Part shown: positions 15,834 through 24,563 of the stretch, one piece after another
Numbering within the stretch: the stretch's first letter is position 1
Layout: every line of letters begins with the position of its first letter
Source: an uncultured Christensenella sp.
GTDB lineage: Bacteria > Bacillota > Clostridia > Christensenellales > Borkfalkiaceae
Assembly: GCA_910583545.1 (NCBI GenBank)
Contig: CAJTXM010000001.1
Coordinates: forward strand, 1 to 64,000
Direction: 5' to 3'
DNA length: 64,000 bases
Position numbers and translations under genes: made by a program
The notes under the pieces: generated by a model
Databases searched by the model: none
What the model was told of the DNA's origin: nothing
What the model saw: the letters and a program-made list of their open reading frames with translations, nothing else

Positions 15834-18800
15834 GAAACAAGGAAGACAAGCAGTCAACGAATAGTTTTAATGCTTTTAAAAACGGACATAGGTTATCAAA
15901 TGCTATATTAGTTGCAGTCCTAATTATTTTGTTAATTTCTATGGTTATAATTGGTGTCTGCATGTGGAGAACAGCTCAAAAAAATAAGCAGGCTGACATT
16001 TTAATTGTTTCTGCGACTACAACAACATATCGAAATGGTAGCGGAAGCGTAAATGCTGTATTAAAAGTCGGTAATAAAATTGAAGAAGACGAAGAGCTAA
16101 CTTTTATCGGGGATAAAGCAGGATTAATTTCATTCCCGGATTCAGTCCGTGGGATATACCATGTGCAGGATGATGTTGCCGCCGAACCAGTTGATGGAAA
16201 ACCTATAATTGTTGAAGTATATGTAACAAACACCACATATGATATTACTCAATCTATTCTTATAAATATCGTTGAAAGTCCTCCATATGTTATTAGTCTT
16301 GATACCAGAGTGAAGAGTGTAGAACTTTGTCCTCCTACAATTGGAGTTTGGGGGGATGTCGTTGGGGCAGAAAAGGGTGCTGAGACTATAAAAGAAATGT
16401 ATGAACCTAATCTTAATGACATCGGTATAACTGGTTGGGATTTTATTGGTTGGTTCTATTGGGATAATTTTACCCAATCATATAAGAAATTCAATGCTTC
16501 GGACAGATATTGTTGGGATGATAATATAACTCTTTATGCAAGATATTTAGCTGAAGAGGTCATTCTAAGTGCTGATGGAATTACGAAAAATGCACCATCG
16601 TTAAAAGAAGTTTACTATGGCGAGCCATTAACGGCTAATCAAAAAAAGCAACTCATTGATGCGGAAAATTTTGTTAATTCTGAGAATAAGGAGTTTAATT
16701 GGATTTGCAAAGGCTGGTGCTCAAAACAAGGGGGGCAAGGGAAAGAATCTGGAATAATAGATAATGGGCTTCCGACCGAGAGATTTGAAAATACTGCCAA
16801 TATCTTATATGCGAAGTGGGAAGGGGAGCTGAACTTCCACCTTACTAAGCAACTGGAAAAAGTTATTGAAGACGGAGAGTGGAGAGGTGTAGTACGAGAA
16901 TTAGATAATGAGCTTGGTCAAATATTTGGCTCTCATAGTACGATAGTAATTTATAATGCGGCTATGCCCGATCTCGTTGAACCCAGCTACTCAAATGGAG
17001 AAATCTTTAAGGGGTGGTTTACCAAGAAATACGGCGGCGGAGAAAATATTTCAGAAAAAGATAACTATGATGTAAAAAGCCTTGATGTTTACGATTGCGT
17101 TCAACGTATTATTACTATTAACGATAACGATGCAAATCCCATCTCTACCGAATATCCGAAAAGCTTTAAGGCTACATATGGAAAAAAAATAAGCGAGAGC
17201 TATCAGCGCGGCCTGCCAGTTCTTGAAAAAGACGATTGGATCTGGGGGCAATGGTTTACTAGCGTTGATGTAGACAGTGAAACAATAGAAGTAAAAGTAA
17301 GTGATTATTTTGACAAGCCGTTTGTTGAAAATGATGACATAGAATTTAAAGCAAAATGGACGGGGTCGATATCACTAAAGGGTGTTATAGACAGTAACTT
17401 TGATGCTTCTATTAATGTTGAGTATGGGAAAGAACTTAATCTTTCTCCTTATACTGAGTATATATTCGGTTCTTGGGAATTTAAGGGATGGTATCCATGC
17501 GAAGCTAAAGACATCCAACAAAGTGATTCTCCTATGGAATTAATTACATCAACCTATAAAGGGAAAGGGAACCTGACACTTTATGCTTTATGGACAACAA
17601 ATACAACGCTTAAGTTTAACAACGCCAAAAGCGATGTATATTTAAAGGATATCATATATGGAATTAATCTTTCTAACCAGAATAAAGTCTTACCCACTAT
17701 AAGTGAAATAGGTAAGGCAAAAGACGGTTATAAAAATGGGATGGAGAGTGGTTGGTATAACGAGAATTCTAACTACGATGACAAGTCTACAGCAGTCTGC
17801 GTAACTGATAATATGGTATCTTTCCCAAAATCAATGAGTACTCTTTATTATATTTGGGAGGCAGAGACCTATAAGGTTACACTTAATCCTAATAGCGGTG
17901 TACAGTCTGGCAATACAGATATATATATTAAAATGGGGCAGAGATTACCGAATTATGCGGCTCCTACAAAGACTGGAAGCACGTTCTTAGGATATTTCAC
18001 GCAAGAAGGAAAACCGTATTATAGCTTAAACAGTCCCACAACTATGGCAAGTGATATTGATTGGGATATTCCATCAAACACTATTTTATATGCCCAGTGG
18101 TCTGATAATGGTTATTCGGTAATTTTATATTGGGATGACGAAAACGGCAACACTTCGTCTGTAACGACAACTTATGGAGATGATATGCCAACTGCCCCCA
18201 TGCCCTCAAGAACAGGTTATGCATTTGGCGGATACTATACAGAAAAAAATGGGGCGGGAACGATTTATTATACTTCAAGCATGGCTAGTGCGCGCCATTG
18301 GGAAGATTTATCAGTAACAAGTTTGCACGCCAAGTGGACAGCGATCCGCTATAGGGTGAATTATAATGTAAACGGTGGTAATGGTTTGACAAATACTTGG
18401 AAGGAAGTGGCATTTAACGATGTCTATGGCGACTTGCCTACTCCTACACGAAATAATGAATCAGGGAGTGGCGGTTATACTTCATATGCCTTTGAGTATT
18501 GGGAATACGACGGCAATAAGATTACCTCAAACACAAAAATGGTAACGGCAAATGAACATACTTTGAAAGCTAAATGGAAAGGTACTTGGCATTCATGTTT
18601 TGCTGCGGGAACGCTTATTACATTGGCAGATAATACGCAGAAAAAAATTGAAGATATAGCTGTTGGGGATGAAATTATAACGTGGAGCTTTGTTAGTGGT
18701 AAAACTGAAATTAAACCTGTAACAATTGTATGGGATCACGGTTTTGATACTTATAACATTATTAACTTGAAATTTTCCAACGGTTCATTCTTGCGAATTG

Positions 18801-19264
18801 TAGGTACTCACGGCGTATTTGATTTAACAACAAATGCTTTCGAATATTTAACCGAACAAAACTATTTGAGTTATATAGGTCATAAGTTCGTTGAAATTAA
18901 CGGAGATGATTATAGTGGCGTTGAACTTGTGGATGCATATATTACCACAGAGAATGTATGTAGTTATTCTCTAGAAACGGCGCAAAACGGTAATGCCATA
19001 GCGGAAAATATGCTTACATTAACCCCACAAGAATTTGTTGAACTATTCATGTGCTTCGAGTTAGGAGAAAATTTGCGCTTTGATGAAGCCAAGATGCAAG
19101 CCGATATAGAACAATATGGTTTGTATTCTTATGAAGAATGGTCGGAATTTGTAACGTTAGATGAATTTTATGCATTCAATGGTCAATACTTAAAAATCCT
19201 TGTGGGGAAAGGTATTACCACAAAGGAACAGCTGATTGATATGATAAATTGTTGGCTTAGATAA
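15830..19264 (+). CDS. Surface protein with InlB-type repeats and C-terminal Hint domain
   Basis: An 1144-residue protein. A basic N-terminus precedes one hydrophobic helix (about 23-46), then a long outer region of InlB/Listeria-Bacteroides-type repeats, recognisable by GWY/GWF...LYAKW and LYAQW units. At Cys923 a Hint (hedgehog/intein) module begins: HSCFAAGTLITLADN, then DIAVGDEI, and a later GTHGVF histidine block. Hint domains cleave the peptide bond before the Cys. The last ~75 residues after it are acidic and have no LPxTG motif. It may shed or attach its outer part by self-processing, as in polymorphic toxins. Its link to the AAA/ESCRT-like genes is by operon position. Confidence 0.7.
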   Translation: MRNKEDKQSTNSFNAFKNGHRLSNAILVAVLIILLISMVIIGVCMWRTAQKNKQADILIVSATTTTYRNGSGSVNAVLKVGNKIEEDEELTFIGDKAGLISFPDSVRGIYHVQDDVAAEPVDGKPIIVEVYVTNTTYDITQSILINIVESPPYVISLDTRVKSVELCPPTIGVWGDVVGAEKGAETIKEMYEPNLNDIGITGWDFIGWFYWDNFTQSYKKFNASDRYCWDDNITLYARYLAEEVILSADGITKNAPSLKEVYYGEPLTANQKKQLIDAENFVNSENKEFNWICKGWCSKQGGQGKESGIIDNGLPTERFENTANILYAKWEGELNFHLTKQLEKVIEDGEWRGVVRELDNELGQIFGSHSTIVIYNAAMPDLVEPSYSNGEIFKGWFTKKYGGGENISEKDNYDVKSLDVYDCVQRIITINDNDANPISTEYPKSFKATYGKKISESYQRGLPVLEKDDWIWGQWFTSVDVDSETIEVKVSDYFDKPFVENDDIEFKAKWTGSISLKGVIDSNFDASINVEYGKELNLSPYTEYIFGSWEFKGWYPCEAKDIQQSDSPMELITSTYKGKGNLTLYALWTTNTTLKFNNAKSDVYLKDIIYGINLSNQNKVLPTISEIGKAKDGYKNGMESGWYNENSNYDDKSTAVCVTDNMVSFPKSMSTLYYIWEAETYKVTLNPNSGVQSGNTDIYIKMGQRLPNYAAPTKTGSTFLGYFTQEGKPYYSLNSPTTMASDIDWDIPSNTILYAQWSDNGYSVILYWDDENGNTSSVTTTYGDDMPTAPMPSRTGYAFGGYYTEKNGAGTIYYTSSMASARHWEDLSVTSLHAKWTAIRYRVNYNVNGGNGLTNTWKEVAFNDVYGDLPTPTRNNESGSGGYTSYAFEYWEYDGNKITSNTKMVTANEHTLKAKWKGTWHSCFAAGTLITLADNTQKKIEDIAVGDEIITWSFVSGKTEIKPVTIVWDHGFDTYNIINLKFSNGSFLRIVGTHGVFDLTTNAFEYLTEQNYLSYIGHKFVEINGDDYSGVELVDAYITTENVCSYSLETAQNGNAIAENMLTLTPQEFVELFMCFELGENLRFDEAKMQADIEQYGLYSYEEWSEFVTLDEFYAFNGQYLKILVGKGITTKEQLIDMINCWLR

Positions 19265-19287
19265 AATGTTTTTATGGAGGATAAACA

Positions 19288-20196
19288 ATGCGAATAATTA
19301 TGACCGAAAAATTGCAAGACATATCGGAATTTGATTTAATATTGATGGGTGACTTATCACAGGCAATATCCTATGGTGATATCGTTTTACAAAAGACCCC
19401 TCACAATAATAGAACTATTCGCATTGGATTTTCCCCATGTTTAGATGAAAATCATGACGAGGAGTTTGCTATTATGCGGGCTTGTGAAAGAGCTTTTGAA
19501 TTGATAAAAGAAATTAAGATAAGTAAGCTGTTAATTGACGCAAACTCTCTTCAAACAGATTCAAATGAGTTGTCAAGTATAGTCAATATACTCATAGATA
19601 AGATATATGATGCAATAGGTCATTCATTCAATTCAGAGAACTCTTTTGTGACTATACTCGCTACCTATAAATCTGTTAATAAAGCAATAGTTGAACGGCT
19701 TGAAAACTGTTTGAATGAACAGGAGAATGGTTCGATTAACAATTCATTTGGCGATGAGGATGACAGTTTAGAACCAAAGTTTAAAGGCTTTGTAAATCAA
19801 TTAGAATCTGAAAAACCATTTAGAGTTTATTTGATAGATTTAATTAATTCTAAAGGATATAAAAAATTCTCCGAAGTATACAAGGCATCAGGAATTTCTA
19901 AATATACATTTTCAAAAATCATTAATTTTAATATTAACCCCCCGCATAAACCGTCAAAGGAAACGGTTGCAGCCTTAGCGATAGGTCTAAAATTAGATAT
20001 TAATGAAGCGCAAAAGTTTTATAATGTTGCAGGCTATTTTCTTGGCACGACCGAGTTCATTGATAAGGTTATAAGGTTTTTTATAAATGAATCAATTTAT
20101 AAAATAGCTGAAATAAATTATTGTCTGAATTATTATGGATACCCCGCGTTAGGAGAAAGAACCCGAGAAGAAAAAATTAATATAGAAATAAGGTAA
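19288..20196 (+). CDS. HTH protein closing the island operon
   Basis: A 302-residue protein starting behind GGAGG. The N-terminal ~145 residues form an alpha/beta domain I cannot assign. The C-terminal part contains a helix-turn-helix (FSEVYKASGISKYTFSKII, residues ~190-215) and a following helical dimerisation-type segment (KETVAALAIGLKLDINEAQKF). It may be the regulator of the operon and could bind the CACCTAA repeats near 3850-4067, which is untested inference. It is the last gene before a strong terminator. Confidence 0.6.
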   Translation: MRIIMTEKLQDISEFDLILMGDLSQAISYGDIVLQKTPHNNRTIRIGFSPCLDENHDEEFAIMRACERAFELIKEIKISKLLIDANSLQTDSNELSSIVNILIDKIYDAIGHSFNSENSFVTILATYKSVNKAIVERLENCLNEQENGSINNSFGDEDDSLEPKFKGFVNQLESEKPFRVYLIDLINSKGYKKFSEVYKASGISKYTFSKIINFNINPPHKPSKETVAALAIGLKLDINEAQKFYNVAGYFLGTTEFIDKVIRFFINESIYKIAEINYCLNYYGYPALGERTREEKINIEIR

Positions 20197-20210
20197 AGAA
20201 AAATATTTAA

Positions 20211-20247
20211 GTGGCTCAGCAAAGGTAGAATGCTGAGCCACCTTTTT
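20211..20247 (+). terminator. Terminator of the island operon
   Basis: A perfect 11-base-pair stem (GTGGCTCAGCA / TGCTGAGCCAC) is followed by CTTTTTT. It closes the transcription unit that begins near 4009. Confidence 0.9.
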
Positions 20248-20300
20248 TGTTATTTTACCCTTTATAATGGTAACACAAAAGATATTATGGAGAGATAGCC

Positions 20301-20609
20301 ATGGAAAAAGATATCGTTGACATTCTTCTTGACGAAGAAAACAAAGACCCGATTGTACTTACAGATGATAAAGGGCGGAAACTTGCTTTTGAGCAGGTCG
20401 CCGTCATACCTTACGACCAAAAACTCTATTGCGTCTTAAAGCCGATAGACCATATTGACGGTGTGGCAGACGACGAGGCTTTGGTCTTCTATGTGGATGA
20501 AGGCGAAAACGAAGACGATGATCCAGTGCTGCGAATAGAAGATGATGAACTGAAAGCGATAGACGTTTTTATGGAATACTATGACCTCTTGGACGTAGCG
20601 ACCAAGTAA
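20301..20609 (+). CDS. DUF1292 family protein
   Basis: A 102-residue acidic protein with the DUF1292 pattern common in Firmicutes: an N-terminal beta region (DPIVLTDDKGRKLAFEQVAVI), then YCVLKPI and a D/E-rich stretch before FMEYYDLLD. The molecular role of the family is unknown. A TATAAT at 20263-20268 may be its -10 box, although no good -35 is visible. It opens a colinear run that includes the VirD4-like and FtsZ-like genes. Confidence 0.7.
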   Translation: MEKDIVDILLDEENKDPIVLTDDKGRKLAFEQVAVIPYDQKLYCVLKPIDHIDGVADDEALVFYVDEGENEDDDPVLRIEDDELKAIDVFMEYYDLLDVATK

Positions 20610-20631
20610 GGTAATAAAAAGGAGAATAAAT

Positions 20632-22254
20632 ATGTTAAATGCAATGGAAGAGATGTTCATATCGGAGTACTTTTTAATCAAGGCAGTTCTCGGCAAATAC
20701 CTGACCAATAGTAAAGAGCTTTTTCACGCATTGAGCAGGATTTGCTTAATACCCGAAGCGGATGCGGACAAACTATATACTTTGGCGGAAAACGACACGG
20801 CAAAGGCTATAACTACCGACAAGGAATTTATGCAGCATCAACGCATGCAGAAATATTCCAAGTTAGTAGGGGCTGAAAAGAAAAGCAATGCCGAGTGGGA
20901 AGAAGTCGCCAGAATAAAAGGGAATGCTATTCTTATTGCAATGGGCTATAACCTGGTGCTGGACGCGGAGGCATCAAGAAACGTGGTTTATACATATCTC
21001 TCCACGGCGGCGGCAAGCGGAACGGTGGTTGCAATGCAGATAATGGGAATCCTGCAATGCGAAGGAATTTTCCTCGATAAGAATGAAAAAGCAGGACTTA
21101 AAAATCTGTCCAAGGCGGCGGACTGGAACGACAGCATAAGTATCCTTGCACTTCTTCATTACCGCAAAGATAACCAAGCATACAATATGGCGCGGCTTCG
21201 TCAGGTAATAAATGATACGCCTTTTTCAAAGTTGTACGACGTGGCGGCGGAACAGTACAGCACCGCTGATGACGTCGACGTAAGCGAGGTCAAACTGCTG
21301 TATAAAGCATTTGGCTCTGGCGTCTTAAAACGTGAGGGATACGATCCAAAATATGCAAGAATTCTAAACAGCAAAGCTCTATATATCAAGGACAAGGAAA
21401 AAGCCGTATTCACTCAAAATAAAGAACAGCTTTCGGTTATTGGAGATTTACCCTTGAAGTTATCGCACGAAAACATAACGGCAATCGACGTGGACGCGGT
21501 TGAAAAGGTAGCGATAAAGAGAGAGGTCGAAACAACGGCAGTCGTGCGGGCGCTTAAAAATAGCGACCTCAGAGAGTTGCCCTCCTATCGTCCGCTCTGC
21601 ATATGTTCGGATTCGAAATACATATTGAACACGTATGCAAAGGCAATCGCTGCAAAGAGCAAAGCCGCCCACGTGGAAACGATAGACGTGGGTGAACTTA
21701 TCGAATACGATTTCGAACCCACACCGAATAACATCTTTGTGCGCAGCATCGACGAGGATAAAGACAACCGTTTTCTTTTGTTCTTCCACGGTGAAATTTC
21801 GGAAAAGAAAATGGATGCGGTCAAAAGCATTTTGCAGAGCAGCAGACGCGCAAAGTTCCACTTGAACAGCCCGAGCGTTACTCTGAACTTGGGTGCGGTG
21901 CTGCCGATTTGCTTCTGCGACAAGCAGAATGCGCAGTCGTTAGAGCCGTATTGCGACATAGTAAGACTTGCATCGATTACAACGGACGAGCTTCCGTCCG
22001 CCATAAAAGAAATCCTTGTCAGCAAGGAACAGATGTACGGCGTAGGCAAAATCAAACTCAGCGGCGAGGTGTGCGAAGTATTTAGCGGATACGACGTTGA
22101 TACTGCCGAGAAACTCATCGATGCGGCGGTACGCGCCCGTAGGGAGAAAGGCGCAGCCATCACGTTAACTCGTGATATTTTGCAAAGCTACACGGCGGAA
22201 AACGACAGACCGAGAATCGGTTTTGGAGGGCTTACAAATGGAAGAAACCAATGA
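20632..22254 (+). CDS. Degenerate AAA+/Sel1-like protein
   Basis: A 540-residue protein. The middle (about 105-215) has Sel1/TPR-like helical pairs (AAASGTVVAMQIMGILQCEG; AADWNDSISILALLHY). The C-terminal third looks like an AAA+ small and sensor region (VLPICFCDKQNAQ, then ITTDELPSAIKEIL, ending RPRIGFGG), but I see no Walker A or Walker B motif. It may therefore be an inactive AAA relative acting as scaffold. It overlaps the next gene, an ATPase, by 17 bases, so the two products probably work together. Confidence 0.55.
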   Translation: MLNAMEEMFISEYFLIKAVLGKYLTNSKELFHALSRICLIPEADADKLYTLAENDTAKAITTDKEFMQHQRMQKYSKLVGAEKKSNAEWEEVARIKGNAILIAMGYNLVLDAEASRNVVYTYLSTAAASGTVVAMQIMGILQCEGIFLDKNEKAGLKNLSKAADWNDSISILALLHYRKDNQAYNMARLRQVINDTPFSKLYDVAAEQYSTADDVDVSEVKLLYKAFGSGVLKREGYDPKYARILNSKALYIKDKEKAVFTQNKEQLSVIGDLPLKLSHENITAIDVDAVEKVAIKREVETTAVVRALKNSDLRELPSYRPLCICSDSKYILNTYAKAIAAKSKAAHVETIDVGELIEYDFEPTPNNIFVRSIDEDKDNRFLLFFHGEISEKKMDAVKSILQSSRRAKFHLNSPSVTLNLGAVLPICFCDKQNAQSLEPYCDIVRLASITTDELPSAIKEILVSKEQMYGVGKIKLSGEVCEVFSGYDVDTAEKLIDAAVRARREKGAAITLTRDILQSYTAENDRPRIGFGGLTNGRNQ

Positions 22255-23929
22255 CATATTAAACGGTTACGAGAACACAAAGTACGTCCACTATAAGGAC
22301 TCGTTGACATTGCCCAATACCGTGGCATACGACGAAATCGGCAAGAAGGCAATGTCGGGAGTACTTAAGGCAAGCTGGCACGTGGACGGAAAGCTGATGC
22401 AGACCTACACCGAGCAGGAGAACCACGTCGGCGTTATTGCCGCAACCAGGCTCGGCAAGACGACCTCGTATGTAATACCGACGATACTGTCGTTTGCCAA
22501 GCAGCTCTTAAAACGCAGTATGATAATATCCGATCCGAAGGGCGAGATTTACCGTTACACGTCGGAAACATTGAGAGAGCAGGGATATAGAATAATCCTC
22601 TTAAATTTCCGTGATTATCTTCACTCGGAGTGCTGGAATATGCTCACGCCGATATTACGTAAGTACAAGAAAATCGACAAGATTATTGACGAAGTATGCG
22701 TGGTGGAAACGGAGAACGGCCCGAGAAATAAATTCCGCGGGCGCATTTATGAGAACCAGCAGGAACTCGACGAAGATATACAGCGGGCTATGGACTTGCT
22801 CTTGGGCGAAGTGGGGAATGACATCGACAACGTTGGCAATATGTTTATTCAAACCAAGAAACAGGACGACCCCTATTGGGAAGATAGCGCAAGGGACGTT
22901 CTGAAAGCGTTCCTCTGGGCGATGCTCGAGGACAGCGACCCGAAGACTTGCAGTAACCCGATAACCGAGGACACGTTTTCGTTCAATACTATTTTAACGG
23001 TTATTTCGACTTTCAAAGACGACGAAGGCACGTACTATAACGACGAAGGCTACTTTACTAACCGAGAAAAAACCTCTCGAGCTTATGTCCTTGCAAAGAA
23101 CACGCTGATAGAAAACGGACGCCCTACGAGAAAATGCATTATGGGCTCGTTAATGACCAAGCTGGCAATCTTCAATGAAGTGGCAATGCGTCTTATAACG
23201 AGCTGCAACTCGTTTGAAATCACCGAAATCGCAGACGGCCCGATAGCAATCTTTATCGACTACCGTGACGAGCTGAAAGTACACTACCAGGTAATCAGTC
23301 TGTTCATTCAGGACGCATACAGATTTTTAATCGAGCAGGCAAACGAAAAGCCTAACGGCAAGTTGGACGTGCCCGTATATTTTATTCTTGACGAGTTCGG
23401 GAACTTTCCCGCCCTTAAAGATTTCGAAACAACCATATCTGCTTGCGCTGGGCGAAATATTTTCTTTATTTTAATCATACAGTCATACGCGCAGCTTAAC
23501 AGCGTGTACGGGACGGCGGTGGCGGAGATAATCAAAGACAACCTGAATGTCCACATCTTCTTCGGATCAAATAACCCCAGCACGTTGGAGGCATTTTCGC
23601 ACGAATGCGGACAGCAGACTCGTATATCGCCGCTGAGTGCGTTGAACGGCAAGAGCGCGGATATCGATACATATCATATCGAAACTATTCCTTTGATACC
23701 GAAAAGCATGCTGTCGCATTTCAGCCCCGGCGAGTGCATAATCACCGAAGCAAACAGCGGCTACGTTATGTTTTCAAAACTTGAGCGCTACTATCTTTGC
23801 GACGAGTTCAAGGGTTTAAAGCTTGCGTCGGAAAAAGAGTACACCTGCAATATAAACCCGTTTGACAAGCGGTACACCTATGTAATGCAGAAGAACAAAA
23901 AAAGGAGCCGCAATCCCTTTGACTTTTAA
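22238..23929 (+). CDS. Soluble VirD4/TraG-like (T4CP) ATPase
   Basis: About 563 residues from the ATG at 22238, behind GGAGGG at 22225. It has the coupling-protein fold: GVIAATRLGKTT Walker A near residue 70, a DPKGE strand, VYFILDEFGNFPAL Walker B, and IIQSYAQL as the conserved QS...L motif. Coupling proteins feed DNA or protein to type IV secretion channels and usually begin with two membrane helices; none is visible here and no relaxase or VirB gene is in the window. With the FtsK-gamma-like and FtsZ-like neighbours this may be a cytosolic DNA pump rather than a conjugation gene. Confidence 0.75.
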   Translation: MEETNDILNGYENTKYVHYKDSLTLPNTVAYDEIGKKAMSGVLKASWHVDGKLMQTYTEQENHVGVIAATRLGKTTSYVIPTILSFAKQLLKRSMIISDPKGEIYRYTSETLREQGYRIILLNFRDYLHSECWNMLTPILRKYKKIDKIIDEVCVVETENGPRNKFRGRIYENQQELDEDIQRAMDLLLGEVGNDIDNVGNMFIQTKKQDDPYWEDSARDVLKAFLWAMLEDSDPKTCSNPITEDTFSFNTILTVISTFKDDEGTYYNDEGYFTNREKTSRAYVLAKNTLIENGRPTRKCIMGSLMTKLAIFNEVAMRLITSCNSFEITEIADGPIAIFIDYRDELKVHYQVISLFIQDAYRFLIEQANEKPNGKLDVPVYFILDEFGNFPALKDFETTISACAGRNIFFILIIQSYAQLNSVYGTAVAEIIKDNLNVHIFFGSNNPSTLEAFSHECGQQTRISPLSALNGKSADIDTYHIETIPLIPKSMLSHFSPGECIITEANSGYVMFSKLERYYLCDEFKGLKLASEKEYTCNINPFDKRYTYVMQKNKKRSRNPFDF

Positions 23930-23959
23930 GTCGTAGGGGTTGCGAAAAGAGGGCAAAGT

Positions 23960-24550
23960 ATGAACGGTTATAAAAAAATTGAATTGTACGAAGAAGCACA
24001 AAAATTTGAAACGTTAGAGGACTACAAAGAAGCATTCAATTTATACCTCGCATCAGCAAAGCAAGGATATGCCAAGGCGCAGCTTGCCGTAGCGAAGTTC
24101 TATCTCGGCGACGGGGTGTATAAGGGCATCATAAAAGCCGACCGAACAAAAGCCGTGGATTTTCTCAACCAAGCAGAGGCTGGCGGGAATGCCGAGGCAA
24201 AATATAGGCTTGCTTTGATTTTGCTTGAGCGGAAGAACAGTAAGGATACTGCTCATGCATTGGAACTCTTGCAAGATGCATCTGACAGACAATATTTCCT
24301 TGCAACGTTTGAATTGGCAAAGTGCCATTATTATGGGATAGGCTTCAAGCAGAGCTATTTGAAAACGCTGGAACTGTTCGAAAAAGTGATATACGGCAAG
24401 GGCGCAATGACGCAAATTGAATTCTGCTGTAGTATGAGAAAAATACTTGCCGAGATTAAAAACTTAGAAGGTGAGCAGAAAATCGGGTTGAGCGGGGACT
24501 ATTTGTGTTTGTTCAACGATTTATGCAGCGACTTAAGCGTGGACGATTAA
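23960..24550 (+). CDS. Sel1-repeat protein
   Basis: A 196-residue protein made mostly of Sel1-like helical repeats of about 36 residues: KQGYAKAQLAVAKFYLGDG, EAGGNAEAKYRLALILLE and a weaker third ending in CHYYGIGF. Sel1 proteins serve as protein-protein scaffolds. It has no signal peptide and lies between the VirD4-like ATPase and an FtsK-gamma-like protein, so an adaptor role in the same complex is likely. Confidence 0.75.
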   Translation: MNGYKKIELYEEAQKFETLEDYKEAFNLYLASAKQGYAKAQLAVAKFYLGDGVYKGIIKADRTKAVDFLNQAEAGGNAEAKYRLALILLERKNSKDTAHALELLQDASDRQYFLATFELAKCHYYGIGFKQSYLKTLELFEKVIYGKGAMTQIEFCCSMRKILAEIKNLEGEQKIGLSGDYLCLFNDLCSDLSVDD

Positions 24551-24563
24551 GGGTAGGGATGTT

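Noticed and set aside
22238..23929. Calling the VirD4-like gene proof of a conjugative element
   Set aside because: There is no relaxase, no VirB4-type gene and no membrane helices; the neighbours point to another use.
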